Notes: generated by a model from the sequence alone, not told the origin. A stretch of 64,000 nucleotides of DNA from Paractinoplanes rishiriensis (GCF_016862375.1 NZ_BOMV01000005.1:186001-250000); one strand, 5' to 3'; positions 51,449 through 60,376 are shown, counted from the stretch's first letter. Numbers and translations are program-made.

Positions 51449-52438
51449 CTATGAAGCGCGGCCCGGCTTCACCCCGATCGCCAGGAAGTGCCGGTCGGCG
51501 TCCTCGTAGCGGGTCAGGTGCCAGCCGGCGCCGGCCAGCAGCGGCCGCAGGTTGTCCTCGTTGAGCGGCTCGTCGGGGCGTACGGTCCGGCCGTGCCGGG
51601 CGGCCAGCGCGGCCCGGCCGGTCGGATGGAACAGCACCAGCTTGCCGCCCGCCCGGGTGACCCGGGCCAGTTCGGTGAGGCCGGCCGCCGGGTCGGGCAG
51701 GTGTGACACCAGCCCGGCCGCGAACACCAGGCCCGCCACCGCGTCCGGCACCGGCAACCGGCGGCAGTCGCCGAGGACCAGTGCGGCGCTGCCGTCGCGC
51801 ACCTTGGCCCGGGCCTCGGCCAGCATCGCCGGGGTGAGGTCGAGCCCCAGCACCCGGCCGGCCGGACCGACCGCGGCGGCCAGCACCGGCAGCGCCCGGC
51901 CGGTGCCGCAGCCCACGTCGAGGGCCACATCACCGGCTCGCGGCTCGGCGGCGGCCACGGCCATCGCGTACGCCGGCAGGTCGTCACCGAAGCGGTCGTC
52001 CCAGCCGGCCGCGCGTACCTCGAAAAATGCTCTGCTCTCGGTGAGATACCAGCGTTCCGGGTCGGCGAGCCGCGGGTGCACGTGCCGGATCACCGGCCAC
52101 TGCGGATCGTGGTGGTCGATCACCACCTGGGCGCGGCGCTCGCCCTCGCCGTTGCGCAGCGGCCCGCGCGGCCCGCTGCGCAGGTAGACGATGACCCGGT
52201 CGGCGGCCGGCTCCAGCACGTTGAGCGCCGAGTCGAACCGTCCCCCGCTCGGCCCGCTGAGCCCCAGCACGGCGTCGACCGTCCAGGCGCGGGCCGAAGG
52301 CGGGAACGCGGCGGCGAGCCGTGCCGCGAAGGAGGCGGCGGCACCGTGGTCACCGCCGTCGACGATCACGGTGAGCGGCGCTCGGGGGGCGAGGACCTCG
52401 GCGAGGAAGGCGGTGACCTCGGTGATCCGTTCCGGCAC
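51449..52438 (-). CDS. Methyltransferase with a degenerate nucleoside-kinase-like N-terminal domain
   Basis: 329 aa from the GTG at 52438; a TTG at 52474 would add 12 unlike residues. Residues about 1-125 resemble a uridine-kinase-type P-loop fold (PLTVIVDGGDHGAAASFAARLAAAF, RVIVYL), but the P-loop Lys is absent. Residues about 140-329 are a class I SAM methyltransferase: VALDVGCGTGRALPVLAAA, VLGLDLTPAM, LVLGDCRRLPVPD and ARVTRAGGKLVLFH. The gene is directly upstream of a GH13 gene and divergent from an HTH-TOBE gene. The substrate is unknown. Confidence 0.8.
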   Translation of the reverse strand: MPERITEVTAFLAEVLAPRAPLTVIVDGGDHGAAASFAARLAAAFPPSARAWTVDAVLGLSGPSGGRFDSALNVLEPAADRVIVYLRSGPRGPLRNGEGERRAQVVIDHHDPQWPVIRHVHPRLADPERWYLTESRAFFEVRAAGWDDRFGDDLPAYAMAVAAAEPRAGDVALDVGCGTGRALPVLAAAVGPAGRVLGLDLTPAMLAEARAKVRDGSAALVLGDCRRLPVPDAVAGLVFAAGLVSHLPDPAAGLTELARVTRAGGKLVLFHPTGRAALAARHGRTVRPDEPLNEDNLRPLLAGAGWHLTRYEDADRHFLAIGVKPGRAS

Positions 52439-52516
52439 GCACCCAGCATGCCGCCGCGGATGTGACCTGTGCAACGGTTCCGCATCCGCGAGGGTCGTGG
52501 CCTAACGTTGGGCCTC

Positions 52517-52903
52517 GTGACCACCTACCGGATGGGCGAGGCGGCCGAACTGCTCGGCGTCAGCGTCGACACCGTACGCCGCTGGGTCGACGCGGGCCGG
52601 CTGGCCGCCGACCGTGACGAACACGGCCACCGCACCATCCCCGGCGCCGACCTGGCCGCGTTCGCCCGCTCGCTGGCCGACCAGCCCGACCCCGGGGTGC
52701 GCCGGTCCTCGGCCCGCAACCGCCTGCGCGGCATCGTCACGGCGATCACCCGGGACGCGGTGATGGCCCAGGTCGACATCCAGGCCGGCCCGTTCCGCGT
52801 GGTGTCGCTGATGAGCCGCGAAGCCGTCGACGAACTGGGCCTGGAGGTCGGCTCCACCGCGGTCGCCGTGATCAAGTCGACCACCGTGATGGTGGAGCGA
52901 TGA
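52517..52903 (+). CDS. HTH-TOBE (molybdenum-pterin-binding-like) regulator
   Basis: 128 aa from the GTG at 52517. N-terminal MerR/excisionase-type helix-turn-helix YRMGEAAELLGVSVDTVRRWVDAG, followed by a TOBE/Mop domain (RNRLRGIVTAITRDAVMAQVDI, LEVGSTAVAVIKSTTVMVE). This architecture is found in small actinobacterial molybdate- or tungstate-sensing regulators. No mod transporter is adjacent here; it overlaps the following DUF1684 gene by ATGA. Confidence 0.85.
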   Translation: MTTYRMGEAAELLGVSVDTVRRWVDAGRLAADRDEHGHRTIPGADLAAFARSLADQPDPGVRRSSARNRLRGIVTAITRDAVMAQVDIQAGPFRVVSLMSREAVDELGLEVGSTAVAVIKSTTVMVER

Positions 52904-53475
52904 CGGCACTCGAGCTGGCCGACTACCGGGCGGCGGTGGCCCGCATCTACCTGGAGTCCGCCGACCTGGCCGACTTCCGGGCCCGCCGCGACCGGCTGTT
53001 CGCCACCCATCCCCAGTCACCGGTGCCGGCGGAGTCGTTCACCGGCCTGCTCTACTACCCGGCGAACCCGGACGCGATCGTCGAGGTACCGCTGCGCCCG
53101 TCGCCCGCCGACCTCGAGATCGACACCGGCGGCCCCGACGGCGTGGTGCGCTACACCAGGGCCGGCATCCTGGACACCCCGTTCGGCGAGTTGTCGCTGT
53201 GGTGGATGGCGGCCTACGGCGGCGGCCTGTTCCTCCCGGTCCGCGACGCCACCTCGGGCCGCACCACATACGGCGGCGGCCGCTACCTGACCGACACCGT
53301 CAAGGGCACGCACGGCCGTGGCGTCGAGTGGCGGGGTGCCGACCGGGTGCGGCTCGACTTCAACTACCTGTACAACCCCTCATGCGCGTACGACGACGCG
53401 TGGCTGTGCCCGTTGGCACCGCCGGAGAACCGGGTGCCGGCCGCCATCGAGGCCGGCGAGCTCAGTTACCGCTGA
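52900..53475 (+). CDS. DUF1684 family protein
   Basis: 191 aa starting at an ATG that overlaps the upstream stop. The C-terminal signature LDFNYLYNPSCAYDDAWLCPLAPPENR and IEAGEL defines DUF1684. The conserved Cys pair and the Asn-Pro-Ser-Cys motif suggest metal or cofactor binding, but the activity is unknown to me. It is translationally coupled to the HTH-TOBE regulator and converges on cbiZ with a 10-bp overlap. Confidence 0.88.
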   Translation: MTALELADYRAAVARIYLESADLADFRARRDRLFATHPQSPVPAESFTGLLYYPANPDAIVEVPLRPSPADLEIDTGGPDGVVRYTRAGILDTPFGELSLWWMAAYGGGLFLPVRDATSGRTTYGGGRYLTDTVKGTHGRGVEWRGADRVRLDFNYLYNPSCAYDDAWLCPLAPPENRVPAAIEAGELSYR

Positions 53476-54122
53476 CGGTCCGGCCACGGCACCGAGCCAC
53501 CCCGCCGCACCGCCGCGTAGGCGGCGCGGGCCAGTCGCGCACCCCAGTCCGAGCGCGGCCCGCCGTACGCCGCCTCCGGTCCGTCCAGCGGGCAGACCAG
53601 GCAGGCCGCGTCGGTGGCCGTCCCGGTAGCCGCCAGCCCGAGGTCACGGATCGCCTGCGTCTTGGCCTCGGCAATCGTCGCCACGGCGTTGACCAGAGCG
53701 CCCGCGCTGAGCCGCTGCGGCACCCATGCCACGACGTTGACGGTCCCGACCGGTTCCGGTGCGCCGCCGGGCGGGGCGGCGGCTTGAATCGGCGTGCCGA
53801 GCCCGACCGTGGCCCAGAGCCGCACCCCACCGTCATTTGTCCGAACCACGTCGGCCACGTCCACGCCGGTGAGCAGACCCACGCCCGGACCGTCCAGACC
53901 CAGGCCGCCGGCGATCTCCCCCAGGTGGTCGGCCGGATCGTCGCGGTCGTAGGACATCGGAACGGTGGCGTTGACGACCCAGCGGCACTCCCCCAGCCCA
54001 CCACCCACCACGGCCGACGAGATCGCCAGCACCGGAGCCGGCAGTCGCCACACCAGCAGCGGCACGTCCACGCCGCCCTCGCAGCGGCGACCCAGCTCCG
54101 GCTCACCGAGCACACTCACCAT
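53466..54122 (-). CDS. cbiZ: Adenosylcobinamide amidohydrolase (CbiZ family)
   Basis: 218 aa. CbiZ-family features are present: GVGLLTGVDVADV near the centre, TVNVVAWVPQRLSAGALVNAVATIAEAKTQAI, TGTATDAACLVCP and a C-terminal RLARAAYAAV. CbiZ cleaves the nucleotide-loop amide of pseudo- or adenosyl-cobinamide to adenosylcobyric acid for corrinoid salvage. No other cobalamin gene lies in the window. Confidence 0.82.
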   Translation of the reverse strand: MVSVLGEPELGRRCEGGVDVPLLVWRLPAPVLAISSAVVGGGLGECRWVVNATVPMSYDRDDPADHLGEIAGGLGLDGPGVGLLTGVDVADVVRTNDGGVRLWATVGLGTPIQAAAPPGGAPEPVGTVNVVAWVPQRLSAGALVNAVATIAEAKTQAIRDLGLAATGTATDAACLVCPLDGPEAAYGGPRSDWGARLARAAYAAVRRGGSVPWPDRQR

Positions 54123-54191
54123 GCGGCCCTTCCATCGCAGTTCTCGCAGGGCGGTCGAGTGCGGTGACGGGACACTGCACCTCGAGGGGGC

Positions 54192-54752
54192 TCAGACCGG
54201 GCTGGTGGGCGGGGGCGGCCACTCCGGGGCCAGTACCGACCAGATCTCTATGTCGTGGCGGGTGCCCTGCCACGGGTGGCTGGAGCGCAGCGTGCCGTCC
54301 AGGCGCAGGCCCAGCCGGCGGGCCACGTGTGAGCTGGCGATGTTGTCGGCGCGGCAGTGCCATTCGATGCGGTGCAGGCCGCGGGTGTGGAAGGCCCAGT
54401 CGATCATGTGGCGGATGGTCTTGGTGATCAGGCCTCGGCCGGTGGCGGCGGGTTCGAGCCAGCAGCCGACCTCGGCCACGCCCTCCTCGGCGTCGAACGA
54501 GACGAACAGGGTGCCGCCCACCAGCGTGCTTTCGAGCCAGATGCCGTAGATCCGGCCGTCGTCGCGGGCCTGCAGGTCGGCGTACCGCTGCAGGGTCTGG
54601 GTTGCCGACTCCAGATCGGTGCTGCGGCTGGCCCACCGGATCCACGGGTCGACGGAGGCGCGGGCGCGGTCCATGTGGGCCAGGAACTCGGCGGCCTGCC
54701 AGGGTTCGAGCGGGCGCAGCTCGGCGCCCTCGCCAAGGTCAACAGCGAACAC
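54192..54752 (-). CDS. GNAT N-acetyltransferase (RimJ/RimL type)
   Basis: 186 aa from a GTG. ELRPLEPWQAAEF at the N-terminus, IYGIWLESTLVGGTLFVSF, EVGCWLEPAATGRGLITKTIRHMIDWAF (acetyl-CoA loop) and the RIEWHCRADNIASSHVARRLG motif are all diagnostic of ribosomal-protein-alanine-acetyltransferase-like GNATs. The acceptor is unknown. Confidence 0.9.
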   Translation of the reverse strand: MFAVDLGEGAELRPLEPWQAAEFLAHMDRARASVDPWIRWASRSTDLESATQTLQRYADLQARDDGRIYGIWLESTLVGGTLFVSFDAEEGVAEVGCWLEPAATGRGLITKTIRHMIDWAFHTRGLHRIEWHCRADNIASSHVARRLGLRLDGTLRSSHPWQGTRHDIEIWSVLAPEWPPPPTSPV

Positions 54753-54797
54753 CAGTGCAGCCTACGTGCACGTGCGGTTCGCCGTGGCGCCACCTAT

Positions 54798-54826
54798 TGA
54801 CAACTTTCTTCCCAATTAAATTAACT
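54798..54826 (+). promoter_or_regulatory. Promoter of the secreted HENDGEG protein
   Basis: TTGACA, 17 bp, ATTAAC inside an unusually AT-rich 35-bp patch, ending 38 bp before the chosen ATG. Confidence 0.55.
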
Positions 54827-54864
54827 CCGGTCTATCCATTGAGCACGTGGGAGCGAGGATGGGT

Positions 54865-55905
54865 ATGCGGAGGACGATGGCAGTCGCGGTGTTCGCGGTG
54901 GCAACGTTGATCACACCGGCACCGGCCGGGGCACAGGCGGCGCAAGGTCTGGCGGCGCCGGGCCGGGCGGAGCTGGCGCTGCGATGGGCACCGATTCACT
55001 ACCAGGACGTGGACGCCACCGGGAATCATGCTTTGTCCGGAAAAAGCGATTTCATTACGCGGTACGACTTCGACGGCAACCTGAACGGCCGGGACAACTG
55101 GGACAACGCGGGTCGGAGCACGGCGGCGGCCGCCTACTACTCGGTCGTCGAGACGAGTAGTCACTACTTCGTCACCTACCTGTTCTTCCACCCGCGGGAC
55201 TGGATCGACCACCCGTTCTTCGAGACCGAGCACGAGAACGACGGCGAGGGACTCACCCAGATCATCGAAAAAGACGGTTCGCCGTACGGGGTGCTGCGCG
55301 CCGCGGTGACCGTGGCGCACAGCGACTTCTTCTCGTATGCCCCGGCCGGCAGCACCTGGCGCAACGGCGCCGAGATGATCGACGGGACGCTTTCCTTCCA
55401 GCCCTCGCCGCACGACGAGTTTCAGCACCCGGTCACCGCGCAGGAGGCCCGCGGCCACGGGCTCAAGGCGTGGCCGCAGTACGACATCAACGGCGACGGC
55501 GTCGTCTACTACCCGTCGCTGACCGTGTCCGAGGCGCCGGGCAGCGCCGACGACCGGGACGTGCGGTACCAACTGATCGACATCTTCGCGACCGGCGGGC
55601 TGTGGGCCGAGCGCGACAACCCGAACCTGTTCGCCGGGCTCGGCACGTTCGCCGGCGACCAGACCGGCGGCTGCGGCACCGGCACCTGGTCGTGCGGGGT
55701 CAACTCGGCGAACGCGCCGTGGGGCTGGGACGACGGCAACGACACCGTGGCCCGCGGCGAGATCGCCACCGACCCGGCGAAGCTGGCCGCCGCCTACTTC
55801 ACCGTCCCGGGCACGCTGTCGCGCACCTACACCCACAACCCGTACGCGGCAGCCGCGGCGGCCCTCAAGCGCGCCGCCGAGACGATGCCGCCGGTCGTCG
55901 ACTGA
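54865..55905 (+). CDS. Secreted protein of unknown function with HENDGEG motif
   Basis: 346 aa from the ATG at 54865, after GAGG at 6 bp; GTG 54847 and ATG 54859 are upstream alternatives. Signal peptide MRRTMAVAVFAVATLITPAPAGA. The mature region has RWAPIHYQDVD, DNWDN, a YYSVVETSSHYFVTYLFFHP strand pair and H123ENDGEG129, an acidic/His cluster likely to bind metal, then WPQYDINGDGVVYY, again with an Asp-rich EF-like piece. This resembles the Vps62/NPP1-type beta-sandwich in a loose way. I do not assign an activity. Confidence 0.75.
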   Translation: MRRTMAVAVFAVATLITPAPAGAQAAQGLAAPGRAELALRWAPIHYQDVDATGNHALSGKSDFITRYDFDGNLNGRDNWDNAGRSTAAAAYYSVVETSSHYFVTYLFFHPRDWIDHPFFETEHENDGEGLTQIIEKDGSPYGVLRAAVTVAHSDFFSYAPAGSTWRNGAEMIDGTLSFQPSPHDEFQHPVTAQEARGHGLKAWPQYDINGDGVVYYPSLTVSEAPGSADDRDVRYQLIDIFATGGLWAERDNPNLFAGLGTFAGDQTGGCGTGTWSCGVNSANAPWGWDDGNDTVARGEIATDPAKLAAAYFTVPGTLSRTYTHNPYAAAAAALKRAAETMPPVVD

Positions 55906-55912
55906 CCCGAAC

Positions 55913-57571
55913 TCAGTGCGGCTCGCCCTCGGGGCTGTACGCCGTCAGGAACCGGTCGCGGAACTCGTTCATCGGCCACACCGGCGCGGCAGCCGCGGGG
56001 GCGAGCCCCTCGTTCCAGCCCCAGTCCTTGATCCGGTCGAGCACCTTCGGGTCCTTCGCGATGATCGAGATGGGCACGTCCCGGCCGGCGTTCTGGCCGA
56101 CCACCATCGTGTTCGGCTGGTGGTCGCCGAGCAGGACCAGTACCAGGTTGTCGTCGCCGTAGCGCGCCGCGTACGAGACCAGCGTGTCGATCGAATAGGC
56201 CACCGATTGCGCGTACGCCTGCTTGATCTTTTCTTGGTCCTTCCAGACGCTGCTCGCCGGCTCGGCCGATTTGATCATCGGACCGTAGACCGAGCCGTCG
56301 CCGAGCTTGTCCCAGTCGAGCATCGACGGCACCGGCGCCCACGGGGTGTGGCTGGAGGTGAGCGTGATCTCGGCCATCAGCGGCTTGCGCTTGGCCTTGC
56401 CGTACTCGAACCGGTGGAACTGCCGCAGCACGTACTGGTCCGGCATGGTCGACCAGCTCAGCGCGGGCCCTCGGTAGTCCAGCCGGTGCGAGTCCCAGAC
56501 CTGGTCGAAGCCGTAGAACTGCCCCTCCGGCCAGGCGAACGTGATGCCCGGCTCGACGCCGACCGAACGGAACCCGGCCCGCTTGAACGCGGAGGTGAGG
56601 GTGAGCCGGTCGGTGGCCACCACGCTGCGGTAGCGCTGCTGGTTGTCGATCCACAGCCCGGAGTGGAAGGTGGCGTGCGCCAGCCAGCTGCCGCCGCCGA
56701 GCGTGGGCGAGGAGAGGTAGCCGCTGCGGGACGCGAAGCCGGCCGACTCCAGCTGCCGGTCACCGACCGTGACCTGGCGCAGCACCGGGGCGTTGAACTC
56801 GTGATTTTCCAGCGCGTCCCGGCCGTAGCTCTCCACGAAGCCGAAGATCACGTCCTTGCCGCGCAGCGCCGTGAGCAACTGGTCGTTCGGCAGGTCGCGG
56901 AAGTCGTCGACCAGCACCTCCTGCTCGAACTTCTTGCGGTCGGCCAGGTCCTGCGGCACCTTGAGCGCGGTGTTGCGGGCCAGTTCGGCGGCCGTCTGGG
57001 AGGCCACCGGCACCCCGCCGACGATCTGGATGCCCAGCACCGCCAGCACGATCCAGGCCGCCGAGAACGCGAACACCGTGTGCCGGGTCGGGTGCGCGTG
57101 CCGGGCCAGGATGCCGGTCAGCCGGCGCACCGCGAGCGTGAGCGAGACCAGCAGCACCCCGGCCAGCAGCACCGCGCCGGCCGCGACCGCGAGCGCGCCG
57201 CCCTCGCCGATCGAGTCCTCGAGGAAGTGGTAGCCGTCGTTGAACAGCACCCAGTCGAGCACCGGATCGAACTCGCGGGCCAGCACCGCGAAGAAGCCCA
57301 TGTCGACGATCTTGACGAGGGTGAGCAGGCCGAGCAGCGCGCCGAGGGCGGTCGCCACGATCCGCCGGCCGCGCTCCGGCAGCGCCAGCAGCACGGCGAT
57401 CGCGACCAGGGCCTCGATCGGGATCCGGACCAGCGCGTTGAGCCAGAAGTTCCCGGGTGGCAGCCGGGTGATCTGGTCCGGCATCACCAGCGCCAGGAAC
57501 ACCAGCAACGCCGCGAGTGTGGTGACCACCGCGCCGCCGACTCGGCGCAGGTGGTGCTTCTGTGGGGACAA
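55913..57571 (-). CDS. Sulfatase-family membrane enzyme (LTA-synthase/phosphoglycerol-transferase-like)
   Basis: 552 aa from a TTG at 57571, with AGGA about 7 bp upstream; no ATG or GTG with better support exists nearby. Five N-terminal membrane helices (to about residue 187) precede an extracellular alkaline-phosphatase-superfamily domain: VIFGFVESYGRDA, SSPTLGGGSWLAHATFHSG and VLVLLGDHQPN (metal-binding Asp/His). This is the layout of LtaS and MdoB relatives that transfer or hydrolyse phosphoglycerol or phosphoethanolamine on surface polymers. It converges on the HENDGEG protein gene and follows a small membrane protein gene. Confidence 0.87.
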   Translation of the reverse strand: MSPQKHHLRRVGGAVVTTLAALLVFLALVMPDQITRLPPGNFWLNALVRIPIEALVAIAVLLALPERGRRIVATALGALLGLLTLVKIVDMGFFAVLAREFDPVLDWVLFNDGYHFLEDSIGEGGALAVAAGAVLLAGVLLVSLTLAVRRLTGILARHAHPTRHTVFAFSAAWIVLAVLGIQIVGGVPVASQTAAELARNTALKVPQDLADRKKFEQEVLVDDFRDLPNDQLLTALRGKDVIFGFVESYGRDALENHEFNAPVLRQVTVGDRQLESAGFASRSGYLSSPTLGGGSWLAHATFHSGLWIDNQQRYRSVVATDRLTLTSAFKRAGFRSVGVEPGITFAWPEGQFYGFDQVWDSHRLDYRGPALSWSTMPDQYVLRQFHRFEYGKAKRKPLMAEITLTSSHTPWAPVPSMLDWDKLGDGSVYGPMIKSAEPASSVWKDQEKIKQAYAQSVAYSIDTLVSYAARYGDDNLVLVLLGDHQPNTMVVGQNAGRDVPISIIAKDPKVLDRIKDWGWNEGLAPAAAAPVWPMNEFRDRFLTAYSPEGEPH

Positions 57572-57646
57572 CTCGGGTTCCTAACCGCCGACGAAGTGCC
57601 TGCCACCAGGTACACGACTGGGGTCCGGCTTCGGTTCAAGCGGCCG

Positions 57647-58057
57647 TCACCAGGCGTGCCGGCCCGGAAGGCCCCAACGGTACGCGGCCACCCGGGCGGT
57701 CGATCCGAGCACCGAGGCCAGCGAGAACCCGGCATAGATGACGTTCGCGATCCAGAACTGGTCGCCGCCCATCAGCGCCAGGACCAGCGCCACCACGGCA
57801 CCCAGCACCACGGCGCCGTGCCCCATGGCGTCGCCGAAGCGGGCGATCTCGCGGTCCCGGTCGTCCTTGGGCTCCTGCGGGCCGCGCACGGTGAGCGCGA
57901 TGTGCAGCCCGATCGCGACCGCGATGCCGCAGCCGATGGTCCACAGCATGGCGGACACGTATCCGACCTCGGTGAAGAGCAACAGATGCAGATAGACCAG
58001 GTACGCCGTGAGGCTGACCGGCCCCTGCACCCAGGCCCGCTTCTCTTCGCTGCTCAT
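57647..58057 (-). CDS. Small four-helix membrane protein
   Basis: 136 aa from the ATG at 58057. Four hydrophobic segments separated by short charged loops; the central loop is RGPQEPKDDRDREIARFGDAMGH. No recognised motif. It is 75 bp upstream of the sulfatase-like gene on the same strand, so the pair may be co-transcribed. The 20-bp palindrome at 58078-58097 lies 20 bp before its start. Confidence 0.75.
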   Translation of the reverse strand: MSSEEKRAWVQGPVSLTAYLVYLHLLLFTEVGYVSAMLWTIGCGIAVAIGLHIALTVRGPQEPKDDRDREIARFGDAMGHGAVVLGAVVALVLALMGGDQFWIANVIYAGFSLASVLGSTARVAAYRWGLPGRHAW

Positions 58058-58077
58058 GCCCGTCACGATAGGGGCCC

Positions 58078-58097
58078 GTGTCAAAGATGTTTGACAC
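58078..58097. promoter_or_regulatory. Perfect palindrome at the GGDEF-EAL stop / small membrane protein leader
   Basis: GTGTCAAA and TTTGACAC form perfect 8-bp arms around GATG. It contains the stop codon of the GGDEF-EAL gene and lies 20 bp before the next start on the same strand. It may be a repressor site or an attenuating hairpin. Confidence 0.5.
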
Positions 58098-60357
58098 TCT
58101 CCGGCTGCTCCAGCAGGTCGGCGATGTCCCCGGCACTGACCGGCCGGCCGAACAGGTAGCCCTGGCCGTGGTCGATGCCGATCCGGCGCAGCGTGTCCCA
58201 CTGCTCGCTGGACTCGATGCCCTCGGCCACGGTCTGCATCTTGAGCGCCTGGCCCAGCCCGGCCACCGCGTCCACCAGCGCCACGTCGTCCTCGTCGATG
58301 TGCACCTCGTCGACGAAGGTCTTGTCGATCTTGATGACGTCGACCGGCAGCTGCTTGAGGTAGCTCAGCGACGAGTAGCCGGTGCCGAAGTCGTCGATCG
58401 CCAGCCGGACGCCGAGCCGGCGCAGCGCGTGCAGCGTCTCCTTGGCGGTGGTGATGTCGGCCATCAGCATCGACTCGGTGATCTCCAGGGTCAGCGAGGC
58501 CGGGTCCAGGCCGGCGTCGGCGAGCGCCGCCGCGACGTCGTCCACCAGCCCGGCGTACTGGAACTGCCGGGCCGAGAGGTTGACGTTGACCTTGAGGCCG
58601 GCCGCCGCCGGCGACTCGGCCCGCCAGCGGGCCAGCTGGCTGCAGGCCTGCCGGAGCACCCAGCGGCCGAGCGGCACGATCAGGCCGTTCGCCTCGGCGT
58701 GGGCGATGAAGTGGTACGGGCCCAGCAGCCCGTCCCGGGGGTGCTGCCAGCGGACCAGGGCCTCCACGGCGGTGACCCGCTGCGTGTTCATGTCCACCAC
58801 CGGCTGGTAGAGGACCCGGAACTCGTCGTGCTCGAGCGCGTGCTCCAGGTCGGCGCGCTGCTGCGCCTCCTCCAGCACCGACATGGTCATGGTGGGGTCG
58901 AAGATCGCGTACGCGTTGCGGCCGGCCCGCTTGGCCGCGTACATGGCCAGGTCGGCGTTGCCCAGCAGTTGCTCGGCGCCGACCCGCTCGCCGGAGCTGA
59001 CGGTGCTGGCGATGCCGATGCTCAGCGAGCAGGTGATGTCCCGGCTGGCCAGCCGGATCGGCTCGCGCACCGCGGCCAGCAGCCGCTCGGCCAGCGGCGA
59101 CGCGTCGGCCGGGTCGAGGTCGTGCAGCAGGATCGCGAACTCGTCGCCGCCCAACCGGGCCAGCACGTCGTCCGGCCGCACCTGGGCGCGCACCCGTTCG
59201 GCGATCGTGGTCAGCAGCTCGTCGCCGGCGCTGTGCCCCAGGTTGTCGTTGACCAGCTTGAAGTCGTCCAGGTCGAGAAGCAGCACGGTGACCGGCGCAT
59301 CCGCGTCGGCCCCGGCCGTCACCGCGTCACCCAGCCGTTCCCGGAATCTGGCCCGGTTCGGCATGCCGGTCAGCGAGTCGGTGAACGCCTGCCGGCTGAG
59401 CTGTTCCTCCAGTTCCCGGCGGGCGCTGATGTCGCGCAGGCTGACCACCACGGCCCGCAGGTCCGGGTCGTGGATCCAGTTGGTGCCCATCACGTCGACG
59501 TAGACCCAGCTGCCGTCGGCGTGCCGCAGCCGGGTCTCGGTGCGCTGGCTGCCGCCGACCGGCAGGGCCAGCATCGCGGCCATGAAGTCGTTGAGCTCCA
59601 GCAGCCGGTCGCCGGGCAGGATCTCGTTGAGCCGGCGGCCGGACAGTTCGGCGACCCGGTAGCCGAGCAGCTGGCGCACCGAGGGGCTCACGTACTGGAG
59701 AGTGCCGTCCCGGCCGATCGCCAGCACCGCGTCGGCGGACGCCGCGAGCAGGGTCTCGGCCCGCTGCTCGGCGGCCCGGCGGCGGGCGTCGAGCCGGCGT
59801 CGGCTCTGCGCGTTGATCCCGGTCAGGGCAACCACGCAGGCGAACATCGCGCCCAGCACCAGGGTGGCGCCGGGACCGGTGTTCGCCTTGATCGGGAGCA
59901 GAATGAGATAGCCGATGCCGGTGAGCACCCCGAGGGTCACGACCGTGCGGGGCGACCAGAGCGCGGCCGCGGTGATCAGCAGCAGCACTCCGGCGGTCAG
60001 ATAGAGCATGGCGCCGTGGGGGTCGGCGACCCCGAACAGCACCAGGATCGGCATCTCGGCGTACCACCACAGCAGCAGCCGGCTGCGGAACCGCTCGCTG
60101 CGGATCCACCGGCCCCACGGCGCGCGGACCAGCGCCAGCTGGGCGACCACCGCGAGCGCGACCAGGAGCAGCCACCATCGCGCGTTCTGCGCCCAGGCCA
60201 TCGTGACCCGGACCCCGCCGATCGCGGTGACCACGGCGGCGACCGTGGCGCCGATACGGATCTGGCGGACCCAGTAGTCCGCCGTGTGATCGTCCATCTC
60301 CAGTCGCCGCACGGGCGCACCCATCGGCCGGCCCGCGGAGGACCTGAGACCAATCAC
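58081..60357 (-). CDS. Membrane PAS-GGDEF-EAL cyclic-di-GMP protein
   Basis: About 758 aa from the GTG at 60357; internal ATGs at 60324 and 60297 are also possible starts. An N-terminal membrane region of about five to six helices is followed by a PAS domain (AVLAIGRDGTLQYVSPSVRQLLGY), a GGDEF domain with intact RLGGDEFAIL active site, and an EAL domain with AVEALVRW, EITESMLM, DDFGTGYSSL and KIDKTFV. Both synthesis and hydrolysis of c-di-GMP look possible. It is divergent from a TetR gene. Confidence 0.93.
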   Translation of the reverse strand: MIGLRSSAGRPMGAPVRRLEMDDHTADYWVRQIRIGATVAAVVTAIGGVRVTMAWAQNARWWLLLVALAVVAQLALVRAPWGRWIRSERFRSRLLLWWYAEMPILVLFGVADPHGAMLYLTAGVLLLITAAALWSPRTVVTLGVLTGIGYLILLPIKANTGPGATLVLGAMFACVVALTGINAQSRRRLDARRRAAEQRAETLLAASADAVLAIGRDGTLQYVSPSVRQLLGYRVAELSGRRLNEILPGDRLLELNDFMAAMLALPVGGSQRTETRLRHADGSWVYVDVMGTNWIHDPDLRAVVVSLRDISARRELEEQLSRQAFTDSLTGMPNRARFRERLGDAVTAGADADAPVTVLLLDLDDFKLVNDNLGHSAGDELLTTIAERVRAQVRPDDVLARLGGDEFAILLHDLDPADASPLAERLLAAVREPIRLASRDITCSLSIGIASTVSSGERVGAEQLLGNADLAMYAAKRAGRNAYAIFDPTMTMSVLEEAQQRADLEHALEHDEFRVLYQPVVDMNTQRVTAVEALVRWQHPRDGLLGPYHFIAHAEANGLIVPLGRWVLRQACSQLARWRAESPAAAGLKVNVNLSARQFQYAGLVDDVAAALADAGLDPASLTLEITESMLMADITTAKETLHALRRLGVRLAIDDFGTGYSSLSYLKQLPVDVIKIDKTFVDEVHIDEDDVALVDAVAGLGQALKMQTVAEGIESSEQWDTLRRIGIDHGQGYLFGRPVSAGDIADLLEQPESVKHL

Positions 60358-60376
60358 CCATGACAAATGTCAGTGG

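Noticed and set aside
58021..60363. 761-aa plus-strand frame opposite the GGDEF-EAL gene
   Set aside because: Composition of a shadow frame; the minus strand has intact GGDEF and EAL motifs.
60361..60372. TGACA-N2-TGTCA palindrome near the GGDEF-EAL start
   Set aside because: Arms of only 5 bp; the stronger 18-bp palindrome beside it explains regulation of this gap.
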